From positions 434,001-498,000 of the forward strand of contig CADCXA010000037.1 of NCBI GenBank assembly GCA_902806565.1: a stretch of 64,000 nucleotides of DNA, given 5' to 3'. Position numbers and translations under genes: made by a program. Each line of letters starts with the position of its first letter. Position 1 is the stretch's first letter. This DNA comes from Hypoxylon rubiginosum (Eukaryota; Ascomycota; Sordariomycetes; Xylariales; Hypoxylaceae). This document shows positions 1 through 13,400 of the stretch, in pieces. Below the pieces are notes generated by a model. The model had not been told where the DNA came from, did no database searches, and saw only the letters and a list, made by a program, of their open reading frames with translations.

Positions 1-992
1 AAGCCGAGGCCAATCAGCGTATAAAAGACCAAAATAACCAGCTCAAGCGCTCGATTGAGAGATTAGTTAATACCATTCATGGCGATGAGAACCCAGAGCT
101 GCTCAATTCAATCGCGTGTGTGGCCGAGGCGGCTGGTGTCAATGTGGAACGACTGTCGCAAAGTGATCCCGTCCAACCTCTGCCCAGACACATAAGCGAA
201 AATACTCACGTCCGCCTATATCCCGTAGGCGGCGAAGACGACGTAATAATTAGTGCTACGACGAGAGATTATATCGGCAAACCGAGCTACCAGTCGAACT
301 CTGACCTAGGCTCATCAGCAGCTCCATCCTCGCCTCCACCGCAACGGCTTACATGCGGTCTGTGGCTAGATAATCTGCACTACATGCGGATTACCGTCCC
401 ACCGGACGACATCGTGCCGTATCTAGGGCCGGGCTCCACGACTTTCGCCGGCATACTCTTCTGGTCCCTAATGGACCACGGGCAGAATAAATGCCCGCGT
501 AAGCACACCGACACTACCATTCTCATCACCAAAGCCTTGGGCCACTCGAAGGTTACGGAAGACTGGCCGGTCAGGTACATCGAGGCCATGGTCGAGGCGC
601 GCCTCGAGTACAAGCGGTCGGGGTCGATAAGCTCCCGGTTCGCGTCGGCCGCGGAGCCCGACTTGGCGACGGTGGTCTGCGATCGCATCACCGCCGATTA
701 CCACGCTCGGGGCATCGACCCGGACCAGTGGATTTCCGTCAAGGGGATCGAGAGACGCGTCAAGAGGATGGCGGGTGATGCCGCGTTCGCCGTCTTGGAG
801 GCGGCGGCGAAGGGAGAAAGCGACTCGGTCCTGCGGCATCTGTTCGAGATTATCGAGTGCAAGCTTCATGAGACTTGCATCTGCTTCGGAGATGGGCCTA
901 GGTGGAAGGTCGATACTGTCGATGGGATATTTCTGGATTGGGTTCAGACGGCCTTTTGGACTCCTTCAGGAAAGGGATCAGGTAGAGGATAA
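1..992 (+). CDS. bZIP-like transcription factor, 3' partial
   Basis: The frame is open from the left window edge (first whole codon at base 3) to a TAA at 990-992, so the start lies outside the window. The first visible residues (ANQRIKDQNNQLKRSIERL) are rich in Q, N, K and R with spaced leucines, as in the end of a bZIP basic/leucine-zipper helix. A low-complexity linker follows. The C-terminal domain begins around TCGLWLDNLHYMRI and includes PYLGPGSTTFAGILFWSLMDH and, near its end, FGDGPRWKVD; this arrangement resembles the C-terminal part of fungal bZIP regulators as I remember them. The basic DNA-contact region is not in view, so the bZIP call rests on the zipper-like start and the C-terminal domain. 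The target genes are unknown. Some other coiled-coil regulator is possible. Confidence 0.6.
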   Translation, partial: AEANQRIKDQNNQLKRSIERLVNTIHGDENPELLNSIACVAEAAGVNVERLSQSDPVQPLPRHISENTHVRLYPVGGEDDVIISATTRDYIGKPSYQSNSDLGSSAAPSSPPPQRLTCGLWLDNLHYMRITVPPDDIVPYLGPGSTTFAGILFWSLMDHGQNKCPRKHTDTTILITKALGHSKVTEDWPVRYIEAMVEARLEYKRSGSISSRFASAAEPDLATVVCDRITADYHARGIDPDQWISVKGIERRVKRMAGDAAFAVLEAAAKGESDSVLRHLFEIIECKLHETCICFGDGPRWKVDTVDGIFLDWVQTAFWTPSGKGSGRG

Positions 993-3900
993 GCATCCAT
1001 TCCATGTAACGATAAAAGGTACGATAAGCCATGGTAAACCCCGCGGATGCTTAAAGGGGTTTATTTCTTACCAATGCGTTAGCTGCGGCTAGGTATACTA
1101 GAGTCAAGCGTTCTGGTCATTACCCCTGAAAGTTGACTTACATTCGCCCCTTCTAGACTTGTTCGGGTCGAGTTAACATCCACACCCCGTACCCAGCTCC
1201 CAATGAAACCGAATATAAAATTCACTGGCGTTCGACTCACGCTTTAGCATAGCTCAAAATCGAAGGCTTTGCTACGCTTCCATGACGCATCTAAAGCACC
1301 CAATAGAATTTATCTTACCGAAAATCTCCGATAGGGATGAATGATAAACTCAGATGTTTGTTGGAAAGGAGGGGTTATATAGCATAAGAATGAAAAACTT
1401 ATAACTTTTTACCTAATTATAATTATTCTTATAACTAATAAAAGTTTTCCTAATATTATCCTTTCTCATGGGGCTTTCATTTGTCATCCTTCTTACCTAA
1501 TACGATCTTTTATAACATCTATCGTATGAGTCGTAGCACATATACTCTAGGCCTGAGGTCTATACCTTAGTCCCGCCTTACGATTAGTTATGGCGATCCT
1601 GCTCATACTCGATGGCTCGGGAGAACTAGTAGTCTCACTTTGCTCAATATGCGGCTGTCGCAGGATTGACGGGGTCTTAGCCTTTGGTCACTCAGGTAGG
1701 ACCGTAGACCTGTTGGGAGATAGAAGATAGGGCAGGTTACAGGTAGGTGATAGGATTGGGCCTCTTTATTCTAAGCCCCTAGACATGCGAATCCGACCCG
1801 GGAAATCTACTTAGGACCGGCGATATCCTGGTAGAGATAGATACTAGACAGAAACCCCCTCCATTGGCAGGTGGAAAGTCCTGCGTAGAGGAAGGAATGT
1901 ATTTGATGTGCTCCCTGGAGATTAAGAAGCATCTATTCGGGACTGTTGGGTCGATTATGCCCTTAGGAGACCTAAGTCTGGTACGTTACTCAACGTTCCA
2001 CGTCGAGAAAGGGTCACTGGCTCTTTCTCTTCGTCATCATAAGGGGCACATATCGTGCTTGAGCGATAGACCTGACACACGTCCGTCTCGGCCATAGTTT
2101 CCTGTCGTATATCATAAGAGACCTCTGCAATAGCGCCCCATCAAGCGAACTATTCTGCCACAAACTCTTGGGCGACGAGGGGAGCTATATCCTGGCTGAC
2201 GACAGCCTCGATATTGTTGGAGCTATATGCCGGGAATAGGCCTGGATAGCTTCGATAGTAGAGACATTCCGTTGGCCCTATATGATGCGGTCGGTATATA
2301 AGCCTTGTAGCTGGTGTCGGATGAAGGGCATGTTATTAGGCGTAGAAGGTCTAAAGATCCTTCTTCAACATTGGTACAGGTCGCTATTCCTTGCATAGCA
2401 GGACATTCGCAGAACGCCTGTAACTCTGTAGACGTAGGGTAGAATGATTAGAAATATAAGGTTCTTGATTGAGGAAGACGAGTTGCTCTCCAGATTTCTG
2501 AAGCAAGATGAGTTGAGAACAAAATGCGAAAGAACCCCGGAGCTACCTACCTAAGATGCCCCGTCAGGTAGTTGATTCTTTTTCGAGGTAATTTCTCCTC
2601 CTCGAGATACTAGTTCAACCTGGTTCTCTCTATAGCCTTTGTGCTAAAGGTTCGGCAGGCACATAGCAAGGTAAACCATGTAGCTATTCAATATAACATG
2701 CAGAACAGCTCAAGTACGGCTCGGCCGCATTGCGTGTACTCGGCTGCCAGACTAGGCTATCTTCAACATGACGGTGTTCCCTGGAGAAATTGGAAATGGC
2801 ATAGCCCATAAATGGTCAACCTACCAATAGGGCAGCACTGGGAGCCCACTTGGTGGTGGCACAAAGGGATGGCTAGCCAATTTCTACGCTCCCTTGCTTC
2901 AGAGAGACTGTACACTGTACTTCTAGACCCCTTGGCGCAGGATTTGGGTGCCGGTATGTACATTGTACCCCGATAGTATGCCTTCTTCCCGCGTACCTAG
3001 GGGTAGATACATAGACCAGCAACTTCAGGGGGGGAGGGGTGACTTACCTGGTTAGACTAGTGGCTTCTTTACCTGGATGTAACCGGTCTTCCTAAGTTAT
3101 CCAGATATGGACGAATCAGCATGGCTCCTTGGTAGTCGTCTGCCGTAAACAGTGGCTAAGCACCGGTCTCATCCGGGTTGCGACACTAAAATCTACATAG
3201 ATTCACACAATTATATACAATATACACGTAAGTGTCTCCTATGTAGGCTCCGTAACAGGTCTAAGTATAATACTTTACTTTTCTGTCATCAAAAGAGATG
3301 CTTAAGTTGGCCATCCTGTGCGCATGTAGTATTCGGCAGCTTTCCGTTTTACAAGGTCGGGCGATCATAATACCAAATGAAGCCTCAACAAAAATATGAA
3401 CATGGACCGCGCACCATTCTAGGCAGCATTCTAGCCCCCATATAGTCAGCATGTATCAGACATAATCCATTTTCGGCTATGGTGATAATATTCCGGTGAC
3501 AGATATCCAATGAAATCTGACGAGCTGCATATGTAGGATACCTGCGTTTATTATTCATCTCCCCATGTAGCCCACACCGCCTCCTTTGCTGGCATAGAAG
3601 ACTGTTTACTTGGAACACTGAAAGGTATCCATGCATGAACGAGGAATCGAGAGTCTATTAGGAACGTTAGCTCGCATGGAGCGATACATCATCCCGCGAC
3701 GTCAACAAATAGGCTATGCTCCCTACGGTACATCCGTCCGCACCTAATCTTGCTTGCATGAGTACCTACCTAATCTTCTCCACTTCGGGTACTCATTGGT
3801 TTATACACATTCATATGCATGACGAGGCGAACTTGTAGAATGGGCAAGGAGTAGCCCTTTCAAGGGTACGAAATGAGGCTCATAAACCATGCGCAGCACG

Positions 3901-6900
3901 TACGATCCAAGTTGAAGCCCAAAGGATACCTTAGGTAAGTAACAACGTAAACCACACCCGTAATATTTTCTAGCTTAACCTAATATAGCCGCTGCTACAG
4001 ACTTGCATTCATGGCCTTGATGCTTACACAATCGGGGAAACGTGAGCTGCGGGTATTGCGCAAGGTCAATTTAATACCTAGTCGCAGGTAGGAGGTAGGT
4101 AATCAAGTCAAATCCCAACCTCCCCTTTTTGCTACCTACCTACCTCCCAATGGGGTATTGTCATCGAATTTTATGCCATCAAATGGGCCTGGATTCCCGA
4201 TTAGGAAAGTAAAGTTTCGAAGACAGAGACGAACAGGTTAAGAAATGAATTGTTTGAATTCTGTGTGTAAACCTTGGGCTAGTCTTTGGTCTCTCTGCTG
4301 CGTTACCATGCAACCTCAGCAGGAACCTGGCGATATGTAGGCCCCTAAGAATCATATTCGCACACGGAGCGGATTAGATGCCATGATCAGCATTATACAA
4401 GAAGTGTAACTACTATGTCGCGGCCCAGCTTGAATGTGGACCGCTCAAGAATTCCGAGAGTAGCGATGCTCCTGACTGTTCCCGCAAATTGCTAGCCTTG
4501 TGCTACGCAGTGCACCCCCTTCTTACACTAAACGTTTGGACGCAGTCGGATTTCAAAGAGGGCGAGGAAATATAATAAAAAGCATGACAATTGAATTATT
4601 CATGGTTAAGCATTCCATGTAGCCACCTCATTGATTGCATATAGCTTAGCTATATAGTGGTGGTAAACAGCCTTGCCTAGGTAGTTTAATCGAGAGCTGG
4701 AAAGGGCATCACGCAGCCTTGTAGACGAGACTCGCTGCACAAAAAGAAATAAATGGTTTCCAACATCGAAGTTAGATTGCTGTGCAGCATCTGTTTGGAT
4801 ACGAGTATACTGGATAACGCGAGTTTACACGATTTGACCAATGAGCATACCAACAATAGGTATATCGTGTGATTTATAGAAGTATAGTATTTCTCTCATT
4901 CCGTTGCTAGCGAATGTGTAATCGACGATAGTCGACGGTGTGTCCCTCGTTTAGCTTATAAAGACTGGACGCCTAAGTCATATACAGAAAACGATATGCT
5001 TCTCGGCTTTAACATGTAAGAATCTCCCTAAATACATCCCCCGTGCCGTATATAGCTCTCAGGACATCAAGATCGTGACTCTCTTATTAGACTGTTGGTG
5101 TAGGGGTAGGGGAAGGGGTAGGAGTAGGAGGTTTAGGTCTCCCTGTAAATATCTTGGTTCCGCTTCGCCCATCATCTTTCGTTTTGCCCCAACACATTGT
5201 TGATCCGGGGTGCTGAACGCTGAAGTGCTGTTACGATGGTCGTGGAGGTCGGAGGTTTTCCTTTTTGTTTTATGTGGTCCTACGGCCGGAGCAGATCAGC
5301 ATACTGAGTATTGCGAGCGGTAAATCAAGTAGATAACAAGTGGAAAGAAATTTTCACCTTCCGATTGTGGAATTAGAATGATGTTGCCGAAGTCTGATAG
5401 CGCGATGCTAGATAATCTGAAGGTTGTGTTGCGGCGTCGAGGGGCACGATGGTCGGCGAAAGAAAAAAAAGTCAACGTGGAGCGCTGGAGCGGAAAGGCG
5501 CTCCTATTTATCTCCTCAAGTCATCACAACACAACACATCTTAACCTCTTTCCAAGGATGGGGCATTCGGCCGGTGCCGTTGTTCGAACGAAAGCACCGG
5601 CAAAGGGTTTGTTTTCCAAGTGGCTTCTGCCTGACGCAGCCATGTACACGACAGGAAACGGCGGATATTCCGATAGGTACCAGGGTATGTGTCGTATTTC
5701 CAAGGAGCTAAGGTAGGCTGAGAAAAATGCCGGTCAAAATCAAAGGCATAGTCGGCACGATACTCGAATGTACGCAGTACCATGCAGCTGCCATGATTAG
5801 GCCGTGATAAAAACGCCTCGGACCGTATCATTACATGCTTTGTGGAAGATTCTCGATAGTGAGATTGCACGCGTTTGCAGACGTGTGTTGCGGTATGTTG
5901 TTAGGGTTAGGGGCCCCTGGGCGTAGGGCCTGGGGGCATCGGTACCGGTAGTACCCCCCTGCCAAAGCAACCTATCGCTTGGATCGCCCAAGCGATAGCA
6001 GCCATCCTTCCCTCTCTCTTCATTTCCATCCTCTCGTCTTTTGGATAGCAAGGTGGGTTTGATTTGACTCATACTCATAGACCGATTCGTTCGTTGAACC
6101 ACGACCAGTGGAAAGCGACGATATGCAGCTCATGATGCCGAACAGGGGAATGCAGCAAGGAACTGCGTGGCTAAGGCAGGCCTCTGCAACGATACCACTA
6201 TCTCATTGCAGTTAACTCCCCAGCCTCCCAGCCTCCCTTATCCCTTTGCGCCACCCCATGTCGCATTGGACATGATAAATCTTTGCAGATGTCCTTCCCA
6301 TAGTAGCCACGAAGCCACTATGATCGATTGCCATTGATGCACACGCTTTCCTCCTAAATCAGCTCAGCCCGGTGTAGGCCGCTCGGTGCAGGCCAATTCC
6401 TGGCGTGTGGGCGTGGAGAGTGAGCTCTGTGTTGACTTGGCATGCTGTCAGGGGTTTGTTAGGGGTTGGTGCGCACTAAACTTAAGCGTCTCAGTGCCAC
6501 CAATTTATTAATTCCAGCAGAATATTTGGATATTTAATATGGTCAGTTCTGGAGTCTCAACCCCCAACATGCCATCTTAATTATCCTCTTCTGACTGCGA
6601 TGCAGCTTTTATTTTATGTTCGCACATCTTCTTCCTTCTTTTGAAGAGACCGGTCGAAGAGACTGGTCTGAGGTTATTGGCGGCCAGATACGGCTGTCAT
6701 GAGGCGGGTAGCAGTGGGTTCGTTTCCCAACTGATTGGATCGTCGGGTAATACCCCAGCATTACCCCATACTAGGGCCGGTCCCGCGCCCGCTCCCGTAG
6801 TACCTAGGTACACCCGCAACTGCAGCTTTACCAACAGGCTGGATGCTGTCTGTCCACAAGTGTCCATAAGAGGAGGGTCATCTGATATACAGAGCCGCCT

Positions 6901-8984
6901 GGAGATTGTTATATTGCCGTCGAACGCCGCATTCGCAGCTGCGGAAGCCGCAGATCAAGTGGCTTGCCGCTGCAAGTCTTACTTCTTTGCTGCCGAACGA
7001 ATAGCAAAAGCAATATCATTATCGAAAACAGGTTTATCGCGCATATCGCGTCTTCCCGAATAAATAGCGAAGCTGGCTACCTAATGATCTTGGTCAGTAA
7101 CGGATAGAGGAAAAGCAAGGATGGTTTTTGTTTGGACCAGTACGAAGTAATCCTCGACCCTTTATATTTACGGCGACAATGGGACTTGTGGAGTCGGCAT
7201 TATGTTGCTTGGCGAGAGTCCTTACATCGTTAAAGTGTTCAAGTGGAAACCAGAGAGGGAATTACCGTGGCTCGAGGCCAGGGGGTAAGGCCCCCACGTG
7301 CGTATCGCGCTTCAGGGAACCTGCAGTACTAGGATGCCTGTACGCAAGCTAGCTTGAACTAGAAATAGCTAAGAAATGACGAGTAAGGAAGAGCAGAAGG
7401 GCTGTCCAAGGAGCGAGATTGGCTGCTTCTTATAAATTTCAGAGATTCGTTGAGTCCATAGTGTGTTTCCCCGTCCTTTAGGCCGCCCCTTGGGCGAGTA
7501 CCTACCCCATAGTTCAATTATATGGCTACCCCTTTCCATCATTCAGTCATTGAAGTCAACGAACAGCCTTCATAAATCCATTAGATCATAGGCAAGTCTT
7601 ATCATTAGGCCTTTTAGTAATTCTTCCTTAGGCTTTATTTATGCCTCTAGGTTTTGTCGTTAGCTGCACTTCAAACCTGAATCAAGCGAACATGATAGAC
7701 TTAGTGTGGGCAAATTTCGCAACATTGCTACACATCGTCTAGCCTTATTGCCGTATATGATAGGTGGCGTGGCGACGAAGCCTCTTGCATAAGCACTGTG
7801 TATTTTCAAGTAAGATTGTGGTTAGCTACCACAATTGTCCTCGCCAGATTCATCCCATGGCACTTCAAGGCTAGCAGGTGCCTCCATCGCAGTAATATCC
7901 GTTACGATACCCGTCGTCAAGGTAGCAGAGCAGGTCGTGGACCGTGCCAACAGATGGCCCACACTCGACGCTAAACTGACAAACAATAACATGCCGGGGA
8001 CAACTTACAAGCACCCCCCTTGACAATATAGTCTAAATCAACTTCATGTTAACTCTCGTCGCATCTTCCGAAATGCCCAAAGTATAGAATGCCTCCCTAG
8101 TTGTCGAAGAGCATAGGACGACACTTAACCCTCCACGACACGAACCTTAGCACGACAGTCTGCAATACCAACCGAAACTCGACCCAACCCGATAGCTCCT
8201 CTCATAGAAGAAAATATAGAAAAAGGAGACGAAACGAGTCCGTTACGACATCCGAAAGCTTCACCAGCCTAAGCACCTAGAGTCGCGTCGATCCAATAAG
8301 GGGCTAGAAATAATACTGATTCCCTTAGATGGGGAGCTTCCTAACTTGTATGGAAGGGGATGGTCTCAATATGCCCCTAGAGCACGCGTTCCATCTAAAG
8401 AGGCGATACAATAGATCTAGGAGAAGCCTCTGGGCGTTAGGTTAGAGAAGAGCTCGTGTAATTCAAGACTTATTCTATTCTTCGTGACAAGTTTGGCGAT
8501 TCTACGCGACCAGGATACCCTTTCTGGGGCAGGACGGGGAGCCCACCGACTACTCGAGTGTGACGGACAATTAGGTCTCAGGCGGATTTCCGCATTCGAG
8601 GTAGAGTGAAACTGTTGGTACTTTCGCATTTCGAGCACGAGACTACACACCATCCCGGCTGCGGGGGAAAATACTATGCATCTGTAGCGACCGACTGATA
8701 GGGGCTAGAGCTGTACCCTTCCCTCTCGTATATCCATATCAAGCCAATTATACCGCACCACGCCACGGACCGAACGAACGCATGCCATCTCGACCTGCCG
8801 AACCCGCAGAGCCGCAAGAACTACCTCAACTAGACCCCCGACTGTAGAGCAGGCTCTTGTCTTGCAACTTGCTGGCAGGCAGCCGACACGCCTCCAATGA
8901 GTTATTTATGGAGCGACCCGCCCAGGTTTGGAGCGATGCCGTCCATGGAAAGCCTCGTATCCTTTTTATTGCCATTTAACTGCT
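993..8984. other. Gene-poor spacer, about 8 kb
   Basis: I see no supportable gene. Open frames are short (mostly under 115 codons), overlap on both strands and lack family motifs; the longest, 140 codons at 6641-7063, matches nothing I know. The stretch contains an A/T-rich patch at 1370-1470, ACCT/AGGT runs at 4086-4146, a G-rich imperfect array at 5101-5130 and a short TTAGGG-like motif at 5901-5913. Around 7835-8400 some reading frames look like decayed coding sequence interrupted by TAA/TAG. I cannot assign these to a known transposon. Confidence 0.5.
5101..5130 (+). repeat. G-rich imperfect minisatellite (TAGGGG/GTAGG)
   Basis: Runs of G3-G4 are spaced by TA or AA across 30 bases, an imperfect tandem array. 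It has G-quadruplex potential on the plus strand. There is no gene nearby. Confidence 0.6.
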
Positions 8985-10418
8985 ATGGCTACACCCGCTC
9001 GCATGGAAGAGGGCTACGAAATGGACACTATCCATCACGAGACTAGTAGCCGCCAACAGTCGCCGAGTACCTCAGCGCGGCCTAGATCGGCTTCCATACA
9101 CTCTGAAGTACATCAAGGCCCTATGCAACAACAGCCTGGTCTGATCCGCAAACACCTCTACTGAGCTTCGCCAACAACTAACACATCATCTAGAAACCTC
9201 AAGTGGAGAGAGCCTTGGGTACAGCAACTTCCGTAGAGCCGCCGATATTCGTAAGTGTTGCCCAGAGAAACGATTAACATACGTAGCCAACCTGCGATAC
9301 AGGAAACGCCGCACCTAGAGGGTGGCCTTCCGTCGCCGCCCTCCAGTTTTATTATCCCAACTTCAGCATCCACCGCCGCTTCTCCCTCCTCATGCAACGA
9401 ATCCTCGTGGATCAAGAGACGAAACTAGCCTACCTCGAGACCAAGCTCGAAGAACTCGATAAAGAAGACGAGAGAACAGATGCGCAGAGGCTGAGATCGC
9501 TCCCTTTTGACCCGGACCGGCTGCTAGCCGATTGCCTTCGCGCTCGATACCAGCCCCCAGCCTCCGAAGATCCTTCCTCCGAAGATCCTCCGTCCGAACC
9601 GCACGGGGATGAAGAACAGCAGCCTACCCTATGGACAGATAAAGATCTTTTACTGGAAGCCATGGTGCCGAGGATAAAAAATTACAGTGAGTGGTGCCGT
9701 ACTTGCCTACTAGAGCGCTAAGATGAGGTGTGCGAACGAACAAAGCGCGCTAACGAATAGGGGTGGTGGAGTTGAGCTGCTTCAGCTGGATAAGGAGATG
9801 CAGAGACTACCGACGATCTCGCGGAGGGAACATAAGATATTATACGATGAGATCCGGCGATACCACGTCCTGGACGGACCGGCCCGCCAATTCCTCTATC
9901 CGAATGATGACTTCATCACGACCGTCACGGACAGGGTGCACCAGTATTTCGAGGCCTTGGTATATGGCGACGGACCCATCATGTCGGTGAGCAGCCATAT
10001 CTTATCTCTACCTAAGCGGCCCCGTCGTCGCTTGCTCAGCAGTGTCGGTCCGTGATATACTAACCCACGTACGTCTTCCCCCCCAAAGCGGATCAAGAAA
10101 CTCGTCGGCCGAGAGAGAAGCAACCACAACCAGGACCACGCCCCCGTGATCGAGATAGACAAGCGGCTCATCGTAGTCCCCATCAAGGTCCTCGTAGCGT
10201 TTTTCAGCGGCGTCTTGCTGCTCTCGCCCGTCGCTATACTGTTCCTGGTGGACCTGTCGAGGGGCCAGTCGTTCGGCGTGGTCGTCGTTTTCCTGCTCGC
10301 CTTCGTAGCTGTCCTGTCGGCCTTGAAGACTAACTGGGACACTATGCTCGTCGGGCTGAGCGCGTACATGGCGGTCTTGGTTACCTTCTTGTCTAATCTG
10401 GAGCAGGGAAGAAACTAG
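8985..10418 (+). CDS. DUF6594 family membrane protein, copy 1 (five exons)
   Basis: Assembled exons are 8985-9138, 9194-9250, 9303-9686, 9772-9986 and 10089-10418 (1140 nt, 379 aa). Introns of 55, 52, 85 and 102 bases are GT-AG; the first has a weak donor (GTCTGA) but a CTAAC branch and CTAG acceptor. The family signature is GWPSVAA followed by a YPN and an R-R-F motif, then a heptad-rich helix (LVDQETKLAYLETKLEELD) and RRLPTxSRREH-like residues. The last 80 residues hold three hydrophobic segments, about 303-325, 332-349 and 355-374, separated by very short loops. DUF6594 proteins are fungal, usually multicopy and of unknown function. The start ATG at 8985 is the first that gives an N-terminus joining in phase to exon 2. 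A paralog with the same architecture lies 7.4 kb downstream. The N-terminal exon is serine-rich and probably disordered and cytosolic. Confidence 0.8.
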
Positions 10419-13400
10419 GAGCTTGCTCCGGCTATGGAGAGAAGATGTGAGATTAAGACCCTCTCGCCGCCCGCGAAGACCTTGGGTGATCTCACGGAAG
10501 TTGTCATGAGAACGGTCCCCCGATAAGTTGAAGGGACGTAGTCTTATTGGGCGACTCTTGGTTTGCGAATGATCGATTCTGAAAAAGCTGGTGACAAGAT
10601 CCTCGAGATAGTTCGCAGCCACTTAGATCAGGATTATCCCTTCCCTGTTGTCTCACAGGAGAATTGTGTCACAATTATGGACGATTTCAGTGAGGGTGTT
10701 TGGTAAGATGGTGCTAGCGGCTGAAAAGGGGCTGGCCCTGAAAAGGAGGTAGCCTCGAAATCTCGAAACAGGAATTTTTTATCACATAAAGAAATAGGAA
10801 ATAAAAAGATAAAATTTTTAAAAATAATGATTATACCATTTTAATAAACCTGCGTACTTTGTATGATATTGTTGGCCACGTGTGGTAAAATAGTATACCG
10901 ACATATCACGGGAGTTTTGGCTACAAACGTGCTTGGCTTGCGAGTGGTCGTAAATGTCATGTGAGCTGCACTATCTGGTAACCAACCACTTGAGGGAGTA
11001 CTAGATAAACGTCCTGACTGTACATTAGATAACCCGCATTAAACAGTTCTTCTTCATTGGGTGCATACCAGGTTGATTAAGTGTGCTAGCGCGCAAGGCA
11101 CTGTGTCAGTTCAAGATACTATAGGAAGACAACAATACTGACCAATCACGGATTAGTCTCTGTTGACTACCTATAATCTAGGTACGCCACCGTTTATGAT
11201 GGAGTCTTACGCATTGAAATACCTTACAAGTCTACCTCTTTATAACAGAGCGATCAGACGAGTAAATACAACGATTTCTGCGATCGAGACGCTTCGAGTT
11301 CGAGAGAAGATGCCAAAGAAAGATGGCATGACGTTGAAAACTTGACGCGTCTTAGTCGCGTACTTGGAAAGTGCACTTTTCTCTTAGGTATGATCCAGGC
11401 ACGTTGAAGGGTGGCTGGTCCCTCTATGTACCCGAGACTTCGGTGAGAGCCTTGCAGGAAGTGTTGAATCTGTAGATAGGTACCTAGGTACCCGAAGTCG
11501 GTTTTTATGAATGCTGTACTAGCCATTTTAAGTACCTATTCTCCCCACAGAGTTCATGACGCACGCTACCACATAGGATCGATCTGTCGTAGCCTTCTCT
11601 CTTCTCGAACACTACATGGACCCACCGTCAGCGCTGCTTTGGTTGCCTTGTTTGGGATGCAACGTCTTGGATTTCTTTAAAGTACCCAGACCGGGATAAA
11701 AAAAATTTTTACCAGTCTCGTTCTCGTTTGAGAAACGTGGTCGCATATTCTTTGGCCATATCTCCTCCACAAGAACCAGAAACCTCGACTAACGAAGACC
11801 CTGACTTACGATTAGAATGGGTAATCTGCTAGAGAGCAGACAATTCCACTTGAGATTGAGGAATAATACGGCAAATCGGCAGAGGAGCTGCATGGGCGGG
11901 ACGCAGCCTACCTCGCCGTTCTAGGTACACACCTGTGGACCTGTCATTGCGGCACACCTTAGGTTAGATTATGTACAGTATGCGGATCCCAGGTTACTAG
12001 GATGTAGCAGCGTCTCGCACGGATAGAGCAGGGTATGGTAGCGGGACCTGTCAGACTGCCTAGCCCTAAGAGAACGGGCCGGGACGCAAAGGGATGTTTT
12101 GCGGGATCTTCTTCCGGCTCGTTGATCGTGTGAATTCGTTGCAAGTGCCAGCCGGATACCTTAGCTGCCGGTAGTCTAGGCGATGTGTATATCTTCAAAG
12201 TACGTATGTTTAAAGCGGTGTATAGATTGGTGGCTGGGGTGCAACAAGGATATTTCTTTCTCGGACGATTTGCCATGGCGCCCTCGAGGTAAGGGATATA
12301 TTAGGGAGTACGCAGGTACCAAAGCGCAGATTCCGGTAGCGCGGCCCCGCGTATTGCTCAACTGTTCTGTCAGCGATAAGGTGAACCAATGGAGCCTTTG
12401 TCATGGCTCGAGACACGCAGAAGCTTGTTTTGATAGATATGTCAACAAGAGCCATTTCCGCAACATACACAGTACACGTGCTTCTCCTCCTAGCTACCCC
12501 TTGTCTCTCTTTCGCCCCGCTTGTATGTAGAACACACATTACTGTCCCAAGGTGAGGCGGGCTAGCGTGGTAACGACCGCAAGTGGAACGAGATGGTCCT
12601 AAGTATGTAGGTCCTAAGTATGTATGCTCAACTTATATCCCCGTGAGGCCACAATGATGATGGCTGCGCCTCGGAGATCTAGTCTGATGGATATTGCTAT
12701 GTTTAACGCCCACGTACTTCCCAAGTACGTACTGTGAAATGTCTTATCTAGTATAATAACAAGACCGCAAGCAAGTAGACAGTGCCCCACACCAGGAAGA
12801 CCCCGGCAGGCAACGAGGTTGATTTGCCCTTGACCGAGCGTTGAGAAACGCTATCGATCCGCTTGATCTTATTCGATCCAAGTAAAAGTCTTGGCTGGTT
12901 GAGTATGATTCTCATCAATTGTGTAGAGCAAGTAGAGCAAGCGATCGAGGAAAGAAACCGGGATAGCGATGATACATAGTAGGGATCGAACCTATCCTCC
13001 GTGTCTGCGGGCGGGTGTTGCCAAAAATAGTACCTGGCATGGAATAACGGCCGCTCTTAGCCGTCTCAGCGTAAATCTCGTGAAGCTTGACTCGCTCACC
13101 GAAACGAAGGCCTACAGGATGGCACCGCGAAGCTCAGTGCGCAGACCCGCAACTCTAACCCCGAGCCTCTCGTAAAAGGGGGTAGAATTTTGCTTGTGCT
13201 AAGGCGAATCTGTTCCTTTCAATTAGCTCATTATGCCCGCCAGCAAAAGATTCAGGGGAGCTTACCTCGAGTAGTAAACCATAATTGTTGCAAGTCATAC
13301 TCCTAGTTAAGGCTGTGGCCTGTCAGGCCGTGATCAATACGTTTATATGTTGCTACCCTTATGGAAGTCACGACAGCAAGCCAACCACATTCACTATTTC

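Noticed and set aside
5901..5913. Interstitial telomere repeat TTAGGGTTAGGGG
   Set aside because: Only two units; expected now and then by chance, with no flanking subtelomeric structure.
6641..7063. 140-codon plus-strand frame
   Set aside because: No homology recognised, no splice-linked continuation and no promoter-like context.
7835..8400. Decayed transposon coding sequence
   Set aside because: Some frames look coding with TAA/TAG interruptions, but I could not match any to a reverse transcriptase, integrase or transposase motif.
12969..13060. tRNA-like T-arm (GGTTCGATCC on the minus strand)
   Set aside because: No matching acceptor stem, D-arm or anticodon arm at the right spacing; the T-stem itself has a mismatch.
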